A DNA stretch of 47,053 nucleotides from Pollutimonas bauzanensis_A (GTDB lineage Bacteria; Pseudomonadota; Gammaproteobacteria; Burkholderiales; Burkholderiaceae_B): the NCBI RefSeq assembly GCF_040393045.1, contig NZ_JBEBUX010000014.1, forward strand, positions 1 through 47,053. The letters run 5' to 3'. How positions within the stretch are numbered: position 1 is the stretch's first letter; each line of letters opens with the position of its first letter. Below, in pieces: positions 7,988-17,284 of the stretch. The translations under genes were made by a program, and so were the position numbers. Below the pieces are notes generated by a model. The model was not told where the DNA came from, searched no databases, and saw only the letters and a list, made by a program, of their open reading frames with translations.

Positions 7988-8968
7988 ATGATGATGTCGC
8001 AGGTTAATTCCGGTTCAGGCGTTGCTGCGGGGGCCGCAAGTGCGCGCGCACCGCTTGCCTATGGCGCCACCCGGCCCATAGTCGGTATTGCGCTGCTGGT
8101 GTTGTCGGGTTGGGCCTTGTCCACGCTGGATGCTGCTGGCAAATGGGCGATGGGCGCAGGTGTTTCCTTGCTGATGCTGTGCTGGGTGCGTTATGTCGTC
8201 CACATGCTGCTGGTATTGGGCCTGGTGCTGCCTGTTCGCGGGGTGGGCGTATTGCGCAGCGTGCGTCCACGCGCGCAGTTTGTGCGCGGTTCAGTCATGT
8301 TGCTGGCGACCTTGTCGTTCTTTACCACCTTGCACCTCCTGCCGCAGGCGGAGGCCACCGCCATTAATTTCCTTGCGCCCTTGATCATGTTGTCGCTGGC
8401 GCCTTGGTTATTGAAAGAGCCTGCGCGTGTCTCGCGCTGGGTGGCGGCCGGTGTCGGGTTCCTGGGCGTGTTGATCATTATCCGGCCGGACGGTGGGTTG
8501 GATACGCTCGGGACGATATCCGGGCTTATCACAGCGTTCTTGTTTGCAGGGCAGTTTATTGCGACCCGGCGCGTGGCAGTCGACGATCCTTTCACGACAT
8601 TGATCTGGAGCGGGGCGGTAGGTAGCGTTTGTTTGACGGTGGCGCTGCCTTTCATCTTGCCAGCGGCCTTGCCGTTTCTTTCCGAATTGGGTCCATGGCA
8701 CTGGATCGTGCTGATTTCCACAGGTTTCTGGGGCGCAGCGGGGCACTTGCTGCAGATTCAGGCATACCGGAACGCACCGGCATCGATGCTGGCGCCTTTT
8801 ATTTACCTGCAGATCATCAGCGCAGCCACCCTGGGGTGGCTGGTATGGGGACAATTTCCCGATGCGGTAACCTGGGTCGGTATCGCTATTATTTGCGGTA
8901 GCGGGATCGTGCTGGGCGCCTGGGAATGGCGTGATCGCGGCCGGGCACTGCGTGTTTCAAAAACATAG
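7988..8968 (+). CDS. DMT-superfamily (EamA) transporter
   Basis: About 326-residue inner-membrane protein with roughly ten hydrophobic segments arranged as two EamA repeats (about 30-160 and 175-310). EATAINFLAPLIMLSLAPWLLKEP is the conserved repeat-end region of drug/metabolite exporters. Three consecutive ATG codons begin the frame (7988, 7991, 7994). AGGA at 7982-7985 is too close to the first, so 7994 or 7991 is the likelier initiator. Substrate unknown; the neighbouring hydroxyacid dehydrogenase hints at an organic acid or amino acid derivative, but this is only context. Confidence 0.88.
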   Translation: MMMSQVNSGSGVAAGAASARAPLAYGATRPIVGIALLVLSGWALSTLDAAGKWAMGAGVSLLMLCWVRYVVHMLLVLGLVLPVRGVGVLRSVRPRAQFVRGSVMLLATLSFFTTLHLLPQAEATAINFLAPLIMLSLAPWLLKEPARVSRWVAAGVGFLGVLIIIRPDGGLDTLGTISGLITAFLFAGQFIATRRVAVDDPFTTLIWSGAVGSVCLTVALPFILPAALPFLSELGPWHWIVLISTGFWGAAGHLLQIQAYRNAPASMLAPFIYLQIISAATLGWLVWGQFPDAVTWVGIAIICGSGIVLGAWEWRDRGRALRVSKT

Positions 8969-9007
8969 CCAATATCGCTGGTCTCCCGTTAACTTTATAA
9001 TCGCCGC

Positions 9008-10015
9008 ATGACGAAAAAAATCCTTATTGTTCGTACGTCTTCGCTGGGCGATCTGGTGCACATGCTGCCGGCCATATCTGATATTGCCCGGCACGTGGCG
9101 GATGCGCAAATCGATTGGATAGTCGAAGAAAGCTTCGCCGAGATCCCAGCCTGGCATCCCGCCATCCACGAAGTCATTCCCGTTGCGCACCGGCGCTGGC
9201 GCAAGCATTGGTGGTCTGGCGAGACCCGCAGCGCGCGAAACGCCTTGCGAAAAAACCTTGATGGGCGCCGCTACGATATCGTGCTCGATATGCAGGCATT
9301 GATGAAGTCGGTTTGGCTGGTAAGGCAAACTCACGGGGTGCGCCATGGCCTGGATCGTAAATCGGCGCGCGAACCGCTGGCTTCCTTCTTCTACGATGTA
9401 AAGCATACGGTCAACTTCTGGCAACCGGCGGTTACTCGCCAGCGCGAACTTGCCGCGGCCGCGTTCAACTATGTTTACGACGGCGAGCCCGATTTTGGAC
9501 TGGACGCTATTACTGCCGGCGTTGAAATACAGCCTTATGCGGTTATCATGCCTTCGGCGAGTCGGGACGACAAGCTATGGCCTGCCGCCGATTGGCAAAA
9601 GGTGTTTGGCCGTCTCCACGAGCATGGCTTGAATTTGAAGCTGTTGTCGGGCAGTCCATCGGAAACCGAGCGGGCAATGGAACTGGTCGCCGGCAATTCG
9701 CGTGCTGAGGTCTTGCCGCGCATGGGTCTGACAGATGTTGCAAAAGTTTTGGCCGGTGCGCGTATCATGGTTGGACTCGATAGCGGGTTGACGCATTTGT
9801 CGGCAGGCCTGGGCCGGCCGACTATTGGCATTTATAAAGCATCTACACCAGTGCGTACGCCACTTGAAGGGCCGGCGTATACGGCCAGTCTGGGCGAGCG
9901 GGGCAACGCCCCCTCGGCCGAGACCGTGTTGAGCGCAGTGGAACAGGCGCTTGCTTTCGATGATTCGTCCCGTGCCGACTTGCTTGGCAGCGATACACCG
10001 GTATCGGGCCAGTAA
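9008..10015 (+). CDS. waaC: Lipopolysaccharide heptosyltransferase I
   Basis: 335-residue GT9 family transferase that adds the first L-glycero-D-manno-heptose to Kdo2-lipid A on the cytoplasmic face. The N-terminal ILIVRTSSLGDLVHMLPAI is the heptosyltransferase signature with the catalytic-loop Asp. DKLWPAADW and GLDSGLTHLSAGLGRPTIGIY form the ADP-heptose-binding C-terminal half. Length is normal. It is followed 90 bases later by waaA, which makes the acceptor, so this is an inner-core LPS cluster. Confidence 0.95.
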   Translation: MTKKILIVRTSSLGDLVHMLPAISDIARHVADAQIDWIVEESFAEIPAWHPAIHEVIPVAHRRWRKHWWSGETRSARNALRKNLDGRRYDIVLDMQALMKSVWLVRQTHGVRHGLDRKSAREPLASFFYDVKHTVNFWQPAVTRQRELAAAAFNYVYDGEPDFGLDAITAGVEIQPYAVIMPSASRDDKLWPAADWQKVFGRLHEHGLNLKLLSGSPSETERAMELVAGNSRAEVLPRMGLTDVAKVLAGARIMVGLDSGLTHLSAGLGRPTIGIYKASTPVRTPLEGPAYTASLGERGNAPSAETVLSAVEQALAFDDSSRADLLGSDTPVSGQ

Positions 10016-10105
10016 CGTCTCTTTTCGTCCGAATGACGCAATACGTGGACTTCGGCTAGACTCTTAATCGCAGCAGCTTGTGTTACGGCTATTGGCGGCA
10101 TTTTT

Positions 10106-11449
10106 TTGAATCGTTTTTTCTATACCGCGTTTGTTCGACTACTGTCTCCAGCCCTGTTGGGCTGGATGGCTATGCGTGCGCGCCGTTCGGGCGGCGACTG
10201 GGGTGTGTGTTCACGGGCCAGATTCGGCCACTATCCTGAACCTAGTCCGCTCAAGGCCCCGGTGTGGGTGCACGCGGTAAGCCTCGGTGAAACCCGGGCC
10301 GCCCAGCCTTTTATCCAGGCGTTGCTGAATCAGGGCGAACATGTATTGCTTACCCACATGACCATTACCGGTCGCGCCGAGGGTGAGCGCGAGTTCGCGC
10401 AAGCCATCGAGCAGGGCCGGTTGGTGCAACAATGGCTGCCTTATGACTTTCCAGGCAGCACACGCCGTTTCATGGCGCATTTTCGTCCACGGGCCGGGGT
10501 GTTGATCGAACGCGAAGTCTGGCCCAATTTGCTTTCCGCCGCAAAACGCGCGAAGGTTCCCATGTTGCTGGCCAGCGCCCGGTTTTCAGACCACTCGCTG
10601 CGACAAAGCCTGAGGGCTGGCAGCGTGATGCGTAGCGCCTATTCCAGCTTCCACTCGGTGTATGCCCAGACCTTGCAAGACGCACAGCGCCTGGAGCAGG
10701 CCGGCGCGCAGGCGGTCAGGGTGTCGGGCAATTTCAAGTTCGATATTGCCTTGCCTCAAGAAAAAATCCTGCGTGGACGCCAGTTCGCGGCGGCCCTGCA
10801 GCGCAAGATCATCGTCATTGCCAGCACTCGTGAAGGCGAGGACGAAATGTTCGTCCAGGCCATTGCGCGCCAGGTTAAACGGGCGCAGGCGCAAGGCACA
10901 GATATTAACGAACAGGTGTTGTACTGTCTGATCCCGCGTCACCCCGAGCGATTTGAATTGGCCGCCGATCTGCTGACCAAGGCAGGGCTGGTTTATGTAA
11001 GGCGCTCGCAGTCGCTGGAAATGGGGGATTGCACAGCGTCTGCGTTACGGGCAAGCGGTGGTGCCGAGGTGCTTCTGGGCGACAGCCTGGGCGAGATGCC
11101 GCGTTACTACGCCTCCGCCCAGGTCGCTATTGTGGCCGGCAGCTTTGCGCCTTTGGGGGGGCAGAATCTGATCGAGGCGTGCGCAGTGGGTGTGCCGGTT
11201 CTAGTGGGCCCGCATACTCGCAATTTTGAGCAGGCCGTGGTCGATGCCATGGACGAGGGCGCAGCCATTCGCGTGCCCGACGCCGACGCGGCGCTACAGA
11301 CCGCCTTGCAATTGCTTAACGACCCGCAACGCCTGAGCCGTATGGGAGAGGCTGGCGCACACTGGGTGCAAAAGCATGCAGGGGCGGTGCAGCGGGTCGT
11401 GGCCGGCCTGAACGAAATTAAAAACCAGGGCGCGTCCCAGGCCTTATAG
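10106..11449 (+). CDS. waaA: 3-deoxy-D-manno-octulosonic acid (Kdo) transferase
   Basis: 447-residue GT30 enzyme that attaches Kdo to lipid IVA. The N-terminal membrane anchor (FFYTAFVRLLSPALLGWMAM) is followed by the GT-B fold, with VWVHAVSLGETRAAQP containing the catalytic Glu region. The C-terminal donor site is GGQNLIEACAVGVPVLVGP. The initiator appears to be TTG at 10106: the product then begins MNRFFYTAFVRLL, matching the family N-terminus, while the first ATG (Met21) would remove the anchor. Its stop overlaps the convergent galU stop by six bases. Confidence 0.95.
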   Translation: MNRFFYTAFVRLLSPALLGWMAMRARRSGGDWGVCSRARFGHYPEPSPLKAPVWVHAVSLGETRAAQPFIQALLNQGEHVLLTHMTITGRAEGEREFAQAIEQGRLVQQWLPYDFPGSTRRFMAHFRPRAGVLIEREVWPNLLSAAKRAKVPMLLASARFSDHSLRQSLRAGSVMRSAYSSFHSVYAQTLQDAQRLEQAGAQAVRVSGNFKFDIALPQEKILRGRQFAAALQRKIIVIASTREGEDEMFVQAIARQVKRAQAQGTDINEQVLYCLIPRHPERFELAADLLTKAGLVYVRRSQSLEMGDCTASALRASGGAEVLLGDSLGEMPRYYASAQVAIVAGSFAPLGGQNLIEACAVGVPVLVGPHTRNFEQAVVDAMDEGAAIRVPDADAALQTALQLLNDPQRLSRMGEAGAHWVQKHAGAVQRVVAGLNEIKNQGASQAL

Positions 11450-12274
11450 CCCGTGGTATTTTCTGCCCAGTTCCAGTGTCGCCTCGAAAAAACCTGCCTT
11501 GCTTCCACAGTCGTAGCGTGTGCCTTCGTATTGCAGGCCGAATACGGCCCGGGTCTTGAGCAGGCTGGCGATACCGTCTGTTAGCTGGATTTCGCCGCCT
11601 ACGCCTGCCTGAGTCTGGCGCAAGTGTTCGAAAATTTCAGGTTCCAATACATATCGGCCTACGACAGCCAGTGTTGAAGGGGCAACTGATGGGTCGGGTT
11701 TCTCGACGATGCCGCGCAAGCGCATCGTTTTGTCGTTGACCGTTTCGCCGGAAATAATCCCATACTTATTCGTGTTCTCACGGGCAATATTTTGTATGGC
11801 CAGGACGCTGCCGTTTTGCTGATGTGCAGCTTCGACCAGTTGTTGCGTAACTGAAATGTTTGAGTCGATCAGGTCATCCGCCAATAGCACGACAAAGGGT
11901 TCGTTGCCCACGATAGGCGCGGCACACAATACGGCATGGCCCAACCCCAAAGGGGCTGTCTGCCGGGTATAAATGCAATTCACATGCGATGGAATGACGT
12001 TGCGAACCACATCGAGCAGTTCCATTTTGTTCTTGGCTTCCAAGTCGGCTTCCAGCTCGGGAACCCTGTCAAAGTGGTCCTCAATGGCGCGCTTGTTGCG
12101 GCCGGTAATGAAAATCAGGTCGGTAATCCCGGCCGCAATGGCTTCTTCGACCGCATATTGGATCAGGGGCTTGTCGACAATCGGCAGCATTTCCTTGGGC
12201 ATGGCCTTGGTGGCCGGAAGAAAGCGGGTGCCCAAGCCCGCGACAGGGAAGACTGCTTTTCGAATTGGTTTCAT
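11444..12274 (-). CDS. galU: UTP-glucose-1-phosphate uridylyltransferase
   Basis: 276-residue nucleotidyltransferase forming UDP-glucose from UTP and glucose-1-phosphate, feeding LPS, exopolysaccharide and osmoregulated glucans. The N-terminal FPVAGLGTRFLPATKAMPKEML is the nucleotide-binding signature, with the Arg and Lys of the family. VEKPDPSVAPS and the GGEIQLTDGI stretch follow in the usual order. Start by ATG at 12274. It is convergent with waaA and overlaps it by six bases, so both genes' terminators must lie inside the partner's coding region. Confidence 0.96.
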   Translation of the reverse strand: MKPIRKAVFPVAGLGTRFLPATKAMPKEMLPIVDKPLIQYAVEEAIAAGITDLIFITGRNKRAIEDHFDRVPELEADLEAKNKMELLDVVRNVIPSHVNCIYTRQTAPLGLGHAVLCAAPIVGNEPFVVLLADDLIDSNISVTQQLVEAAHQQNGSVLAIQNIARENTNKYGIISGETVNDKTMRLRGIVEKPDPSVAPSTLAVVGRYVLEPEIFEHLRQTQAGVGGEIQLTDGIASLLKTRAVFGLQYEGTRYDCGSKAGFFEATLELGRKYHGL

Positions 12275-12492
12275 GACGGCTATGTTTTTCTAAGATGAAA
12301 TGTAAAGAATGCCAAAATCATACGCTATCCTGCACGGTGTTCATCTTTCATTTGGCAACGGCCATAGTTGTCCGATTTTTGCGAATGAGCAATACGCCAT
12401 AAACCAGAGGCGGCGCATTTTGATATCTGGTTGCAGGATGATTAGAATACCGACATGGCCGCATTGATTCGCGGCCGGAGCGATAGCCATTT

Positions 12493-12666
12493 ATGCGTTT
12501 TTTATTCCTGATTGTGTTGGTGGCCAATGTGGCCGCCCTGGCGTTTGGCCAGGGTTTTTTTGGTACGCCTCCCAGCGAGCAAGGGCGGGATCCGCGCCAG
12601 TTGTCGGAAAGAAATCAATTCGCCGTAACTTTGGGTGCGCCGCTGCCTATTCAACAGCCGCGTTAA
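12493..12666 (+). CDS. 57-residue membrane-anchored ORF resembling a SPOR-protein N-terminus
   Basis: Short reading frame: Met-Arg, then a hydrophobic segment (FLFLIVLVANVAALAFGQGFFG), then a polar tail with GRDPRQLSERNQ ending IQQPR. The order of TM segment, GQG-FG, Pro-Pro, GRxPxxL resembles the start of the SPOR-domain proteins often found beside coaX in betaproteobacteria, but no SPOR domain follows, so this may be a truncated remnant or a genuine small protein. Its TAA (12664-12666) overlaps the convergent coaX TAA in the shared bases TTAA. GGAG lies 12 bases before the ATG, rather far. Family resemblance is from memory and needs a search. Confidence 0.55.
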   Translation: MRFLFLIVLVANVAALAFGQGFFGTPPSEQGRDPRQLSERNQFAVTLGAPLPIQQPR

Positions 12667-13469
12667 TCCGGGTCAAGCGCCAGGCGCGCCAGCCCGTCCA
12701 GCACTGGCGCCGCCAGCCACTGTATTGTTTTCCTGGGCAAGTGTAAATCGGCCTGTGCTCGGGCAAATAACCTTTGTGTTTCATCTTCAATCAGGTTCCA
12801 GCCCCCGCCGGTACTGAACACCAGTGGCGGCTGTCCGAATTGTTCCAGCCCTTCACGCCACTGCCGGATCAGCGCCCCGGCTTGTGCCGCAGCAATTCCG
12901 CTGACGATAGCCTGGTGAGTGTGCGTGGGGTATGCGGCGGCCGGCCCAGTCGCTTGGGGCAGATTGGCGGTGCCCGCCGCGAGCGATGACCGCATCAACG
13001 CCGGGCCGGGAAAAATCAGGCCGCCATGGAATAGCCGCGTTGAACCGGCGCGGCTTGCGGCAAGCGGCCCCAGTGTGTCTATAGTCGTCGCGGTGCCAAA
13101 GCTGGCCAATATGGCTGCCTGGTCGGTGTGTTGTGCCAACCCTATCATGGATACCCATCGATCCGCGCCCAATTGGGCGGCAACATCATAGGCATTGCGT
13201 ATGCCTGCCGCTAGTCCGCGGCTGGTGATCCACTGTATGCCGATGCCATTGTCTTGAAAGAGGGCATCCAGGCTGTGGGCTACCGCGCTACTTGCGACGT
13301 TGACGCCGATCGCTGCTGTAGCCGGAGCTGCCAATTGGCCCAGCCAGGATGACAGGCCGTGGATATCCGCATGGGGCAGCGCCAAGGCCAGGGATTCACG
13401 AAGCCCGGTGGCGGGGTCCAGCCAGCCGAGCTTGATACGTGTGTTGCCGGCATCGATCAGTACTATCAC
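12663..13469 (-). CDS. coaX: Type III pantothenate kinase
   Basis: 268-residue ASKHA-fold kinase for the first step of CoA synthesis. The N-terminal IVLIDAGNTRIKLGWL is the phosphate-1 motif, GADRWVSMIGL carries the pantothenate-site residues and FGTATTIDTL is the phosphate-2 motif. The frame is open for 35 codons further upstream, inside birA. The start is taken as GTG at 13469, which overlaps the birA stop as GTGA and gives the family's normal N-terminus. In Bordetella this gene is baf, first described as an accessory for toxin expression. birA-coaX form a translationally coupled operon. Confidence 0.94.
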   Translation of the reverse strand: MIVLIDAGNTRIKLGWLDPATGLRESLALALPHADIHGLSSWLGQLAAPATAAIGVNVASSAVAHSLDALFQDNGIGIQWITSRGLAAGIRNAYDVAAQLGADRWVSMIGLAQHTDQAAILASFGTATTIDTLGPLAASRAGSTRLFHGGLIFPGPALMRSSLAAGTANLPQATGPAAAYPTHTHQAIVSGIAAAQAGALIRQWREGLEQFGQPPLVFSTGGGWNLIEDETQRLFARAQADLHLPRKTIQWLAAPVLDGLARLALDPD

Positions 13470-14344
13470 GTTGCGGGGTCCTGTTGCGGTCGCACGGAAA
13501 TTTCGCCAATGGAAATGGGGGTTTCGCCTGCGTGGGTGCGCAGTATCAATTGCCCCAGCGTATTGACCCCGCAAGCGATCCCTGCCTGCGTAATGCGGCC
13601 GTCATCCAGCACATTGATATGCTGACCCGCCAGAACGTCGACATTGTTGTAACGGGCAGGCAGGCCATCGAAACCATGTGCAGTTGCGTCATTAAGGCTG
13701 GCATACCACGCCCGGGCAATGCAGGCGACGATGTCGACCGCACCGACGGTTGCTGCGGTTTGATCTTCCTGGACGATTTCAGACCAGTCCGCTACCTGGC
13801 GGTTAAGCGATTGGCTAAGTGCACGAGCGTCGCTCAAGTTGATTCCCATTCCTATGATGGCAACGTAATGGTCTGAGGATAGCCGTGCCGTTCCCGCCCG
13901 TGTGACCTCGACGAGTATGCCGGCGAGCTTGGCGAATTTCCATTGAAGGTCGTTGGGCCATTTCATGCTCAATTGATTGCGTAGTGGCCGGCCGATCAGT
14001 TCGCGCAGCGCCTCGCAGGCTGCAAGGCCTGCTAAAGGCGATAGCGTGGGCAATTGCTGGGACGGCAAAAAAACGTCGAAGGCGCAGGAAAACATTAAGT
14101 TGGCCCCCTCTCTGTTTTGCCAGGTGCGGCCTGACCGGCCGCGGCCGCTGTCCTGCAGATGGGCACCCAACAGCCACGGGCGCGCCAATTGCCCGCTGCC
14201 GGCACGAGCCTTGGCCATGAGCTCGGCGTTGGTCGACAGGGTCCTGGCTTTCCATTCGACGTGTTTGAAGCCGGGCAGGGCGGCTGACAAGCCCTCTGTG
14301 AGTTGGGCAGGCGAGGGCAGGAGCAGGGCGGGCGAAGTAGACAT
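13466..14344 (-). CDS. birA: Biotin-[acetyl-CoA-carboxylase] ligase, without DNA-binding domain
   Basis: 292-residue biotin protein ligase. The catalytic domain shows STNAEL, the biotinyl-AMP loop GRGRSGRTW and MKWPNDL, with IIGMGINL in the core and a small C-terminal SH3-like domain (about 240-292). There is no N-terminal helix-turn-helix, so this is a class I ligase that biotinylates carriers but should not act as a biotin repressor, unlike E. coli BirA. ATG at 14344 lies 63 bases from the divergent hydrolase gene. The stop overlaps the coaX GTG. Confidence 0.93.
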   Translation of the reverse strand: MSTSPALLLPSPAQLTEGLSAALPGFKHVEWKARTLSTNAELMAKARAGSGQLARPWLLGAHLQDSGRGRSGRTWQNREGANLMFSCAFDVFLPSQQLPTLSPLAGLAACEALRELIGRPLRNQLSMKWPNDLQWKFAKLAGILVEVTRAGTARLSSDHYVAIIGMGINLSDARALSQSLNRQVADWSEIVQEDQTAATVGAVDIVACIARAWYASLNDATAHGFDGLPARYNNVDVLAGQHINVLDDGRITQAGIACGVNTLGQLILRTHAGETPISIGEISVRPQQDPAT

Positions 14345-14407
14345 TAATTCGGCAACAATGTGTAGCGTAAAATGGGCAAGCTTAGGTTATAACTCAAACG
14401 GTCTATT

Positions 14408-15052
14408 ATGCTTGCTCGTACCGAAAAAATCTCATTCCAAGGCTTGGCCGGCGCCATCGATTGCGTGCTGGATCTCCCCATGGGCGCGCCGCGTGGCTGG
14501 GCGCTGGTGTTGCATCCGCACCCGCTACATGGCGGCGCCCGCGAGAATAAAATCGTTACCACCATAGCGCGCGCTTGCGTGCAGCACGGCCTGATAGCGG
14601 TGCGCCCCAACTTTCGTGGGGTGGGCGATTCGGCTGGGGAGTTCGACCGTGCGGTAGGCGAAACTGCCGATATGCAGGAATTGGTTCGCCAGTTCACCAG
14701 TGCTTATCCTGATGCTGCGGCAGGCAAGTGGGTGCTGGCGGGGTTTTCGTTCGGCACCTCTGTGGCGGCGCAACTGTATTCCGAGCTGGCAGAAGCTGCC
14801 GATAAATTGCCGGATGCCCTGTTGCTGGCCGGTTCGGCGGTAGACCGCTTCAAATTCCGTGATGTTGTCGTTCCTGAAACAACTTTTCTGGTGCATGGTG
14901 AAACCGATGAGGTCGTACCGTTGTCAGAAGCTATGGATTTTGCACGCAGGCATGGGTTGCCTATGGTCGTCGTGCCCGAGGCCAGCCACTTTTTCCATGG
15001 CAAGCTAATTGCGCTCAGGCTACTGATCGAGCAACGCCTGGCTTCCGTATAA
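14408..15052 (+). CDS. Alpha/beta hydrolase (CocE/dienelactone-type small hydrolase)
   Basis: 214-residue soluble alpha/beta hydrolase. ALVLHPHPLHGGARENKIV forms the oxyanion and first-strand region, and PNFRGVGDSAG matches the NFRGxGxS signature of this family. The nucleophile is Ser in GFSFGTS (about 113-119), the acid is probably the Asp of HGETDEVVP, and the catalytic His is in PEASHFFHG. The whole triad is therefore present. Substrate unknown. Divergent from birA; 65 bases before the dacC start. Confidence 0.88.
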   Translation: MLARTEKISFQGLAGAIDCVLDLPMGAPRGWALVLHPHPLHGGARENKIVTTIARACVQHGLIAVRPNFRGVGDSAGEFDRAVGETADMQELVRQFTSAYPDAAAGKWVLAGFSFGTSVAAQLYSELAEAADKLPDALLLAGSAVDRFKFRDVVVPETTFLVHGETDEVVPLSEAMDFARRHGLPMVVVPEASHFFHGKLIALRLLIEQRLASV

Positions 15053-15117
15053 AAATGCGCGGGCCCTATAATGGCGCTTCAATGCCGTTTGTTTTACTAA
15101 CGGATATTCTTTACGAT

Positions 15118-16377
15118 ATGGCGATGACACTCAATAATTTCCGCTTTCAATCTTCCCGTTTTTCACATTTCCTTGCCGGATTTGCTCTGGCCATTTCGCC
15201 AGTTTTTGCATCGGCCCAAAACACCCCCACACCGCCGGCCGCTGATGCGCCCGCCGTTGTCGAGCCTGCAGTGCTTAACGCCGGCGGCATCGCTACAGTG
15301 GGCGAATTGGCAACCGTTCCGGCGCCTAACCTGACGGCCCGTGCCTGGCTTACGCTGGATGCCAACAGCGGGCAAATCATCGCCGCGCAAAACCCTGACG
15401 AAAAAATCGAGCCTGCTTCCCTGACTAAGCTGATGTCGGCTTATCTGATTTTCGAAGCTATCGACAATAAGCGTCTGGCTTTGGATCAATTGGTCAATGT
15501 TTCCGAAAAGGCCTGGAAAACCGAAGGTTCGCGCATGTTCATCAAACCCAACACTCAAGTGTCGGTGGATGAGCTTTTGCAGGGCCTTATCGTCCAATCG
15601 GGTAATGACGCTACAGTGGCGCTGGCCGAAGCGGTAGCAGGAAGCGAGTCGGCGTTCGCCGCCCTCATGAACGAGGAAGCCGCCAAACAAGGCTTGCGCG
15701 ATACCCATTTCGTGAATTCCACGGGCCTGCCTGACCCCACCCACTTGACGACCGTGCGCGATTTGGCGACATTGGCTCGTAATATGGTGGAAAAGCATCC
15801 CCAGTATCTTCATTATTACAGCCAGAAAGAATTTACCTATAACAAGATTAAGCAAAACAATCGCAACCGCCTGTTATGGTCGGACCCTACGGTTGATGGC
15901 TTGAAGACTGGTCATACCCAATCGGCGGGATATTGTCTGGTGGCCACCGCGATGCGCGATGGACGCCGCGTCGTGTCGGTTATTGTTGGCGCCAGCAGCG
16001 ATGCGGCTCGTACGGAAAACAGCCTGAAGCTCTTGAACTGGAGCTTCCAGAACTTCGACACCGTCAAATTGTTCGACAACACTCAGCCCGCCGTCAAAGC
16101 GCGCGTGTGGGAAGGTGAGGTCGAAACAGTTGGCCTGAGCAGCATGGAGCCTACCTGGGTCACTGTACCGCGCGGCAAGGGCCCGCAAGTCATCCCACTG
16201 GCGCAGTACACCCAGCCCCTCATTGCGCCACTGAAAAAGGGCAGCAAGGTCGGTACGGTCTCGCTGTCGCTTGACGGCAAAGTATTGCGTGAAGATGCGC
16301 TTTACGTATTGGATGATGTGCCGGAAGCGGGGTTTTTTGGCCGCATGTACGACAAGATTCGTTTGATGTTTGAATAA
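15118..16377 (+). CDS. dacC: D-alanyl-D-alanine carboxypeptidase (PBP5/6 type)
   Basis: About 419-residue low-molecular-weight penicillin-binding protein that trims stem pentapeptides in the periplasm. The signal peptide ends about residues 31-34 (VFASA), followed by a Pro/Ala-rich linker. Active-site motifs are SLTK at 101-104 (nucleophile Ser101), SGND and KTGHT. A PBP5 C-terminal beta domain follows, and the last residues (FGRMYDKIRLMF) form an amphipathic membrane anchor. ATG at 15118 or 15124 fits the signal peptide; the frame extends further up to 15055 without benefit. It is followed 15 bases later by the D-amino acid transaminase, a sensible D-alanine pairing. Confidence 0.94.
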   Translation: MAMTLNNFRFQSSRFSHFLAGFALAISPVFASAQNTPTPPAADAPAVVEPAVLNAGGIATVGELATVPAPNLTARAWLTLDANSGQIIAAQNPDEKIEPASLTKLMSAYLIFEAIDNKRLALDQLVNVSEKAWKTEGSRMFIKPNTQVSVDELLQGLIVQSGNDATVALAEAVAGSESAFAALMNEEAAKQGLRDTHFVNSTGLPDPTHLTTVRDLATLARNMVEKHPQYLHYYSQKEFTYNKIKQNNRNRLLWSDPTVDGLKTGHTQSAGYCLVATAMRDGRRVVSVIVGASSDAARTENSLKLLNWSFQNFDTVKLFDNTQPAVKARVWEGEVETVGLSSMEPTWVTVPRGKGPQVIPLAQYTQPLIAPLKKGSKVGTVSLSLDGKVLREDALYVLDDVPEAGFFGRMYDKIRLMFE

Positions 16378-16392
16378 TAAAAGGTCCCGAAA

Positions 16393-17256
16393 ATGATTCC
16401 TGATGTCGATTGCGACAGTATTGTTTACCTGAATGGCGATTACGTGCGCTTGGGCGATGCCAAGATTTCCGTGCTGGATCGCGGATTTATTTTCGGCGAT
16501 GGCATTTATGACGTGGTTCCTGCCTATAACGGCAAGCCGTTCCGCATGGATGGCCATCTGGCCCGTCTTGAGCGCAGCCTGGCAGCCATCGACATCAAGG
16601 TTGACCTTAAGCGTTCCGATTGGGAGCAACTGGTCAATGACTTGATCAAGCGGTCCGGGCTGGGCGACTGCATGGTGTATGTTCAGGTAAGTCGCGGCGT
16701 GGCCAAGCGCGACCATGCTTTCCCTAAAGACACCAAGCCTACTGTTTTCTGCATGGTTACGCCATTTACGCGACCTGGCGCAGCCGCGCGCGAACAGGGC
16801 CTAAGCACTGTGGGCATGACGGATATCCGCTGGTTGCGTTGTGAAATCAAGTCAGTTTCTTTGCTGGGCAATGTGCTGGCCAAACAATACGCGGTCGATG
16901 CCGGTGTGGACGAAGTCCTGCAATTTCGCGACGGCTATTTGTCGGAAGGTTCCTCGTGCAATATTTGGGTCGTCAAAGACGGCGTTTTACTGGCGCCTCC
17001 GCGCAGTAACCTGATTCTGGAAGGAATACGCTATGGCTTGCTGGAAGAGCTCGCCGCCGAAGCGGGTATTGCATTCAACGCGCGTCCGATTTCCCAGCAA
17101 GAAGCTGAAAGCGCCGACGAACTGATGTTGTCTTCGGCCACCAAAGAAATCCTGCCTATCACCACGCATAACGGCAAGCCAGTAGGCACGGGTAAGCCGG
17201 GCAAGGTCTATGCCGCGTTGCGGGCAGGCTACGACAAGGCCATTGCCGCTCTTTAA
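16393..17256 (+). CDS. dat: D-amino acid transaminase (PLP fold IV)
   Basis: 287-residue class IV aminotransferase. FIFGDGIYDVVPAYNGKPFR and HLARLERSL are the N-terminal signatures. The PLP lysine is Lys153 in EIKSVSLLGNVLAKQ, and Glu185 in YLSEGSSCN protonates the cofactor ring. The IKSxxLLGN context is that of D-alanine aminotransferases rather than branched-chain enzymes, though exact specificity cannot be read. It probably interconverts D-Ala/D-Glu and their keto acids. Operon position between dacC and ybeD-lipB is the common Bordetella-type order. Confidence 0.9.
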   Translation: MIPDVDCDSIVYLNGDYVRLGDAKISVLDRGFIFGDGIYDVVPAYNGKPFRMDGHLARLERSLAAIDIKVDLKRSDWEQLVNDLIKRSGLGDCMVYVQVSRGVAKRDHAFPKDTKPTVFCMVTPFTRPGAAAREQGLSTVGMTDIRWLRCEIKSVSLLGNVLAKQYAVDAGVDEVLQFRDGYLSEGSSCNIWVVKDGVLLAPPRSNLILEGIRYGLLEELAAEAGIAFNARPISQQEAESADELMLSSATKEILPITTHNGKPVGTGKPGKVYAALRAGYDKAIAAL

Positions 17257-17284
17257 GTTTATTGCACAGGTTATCAGTACGCGT

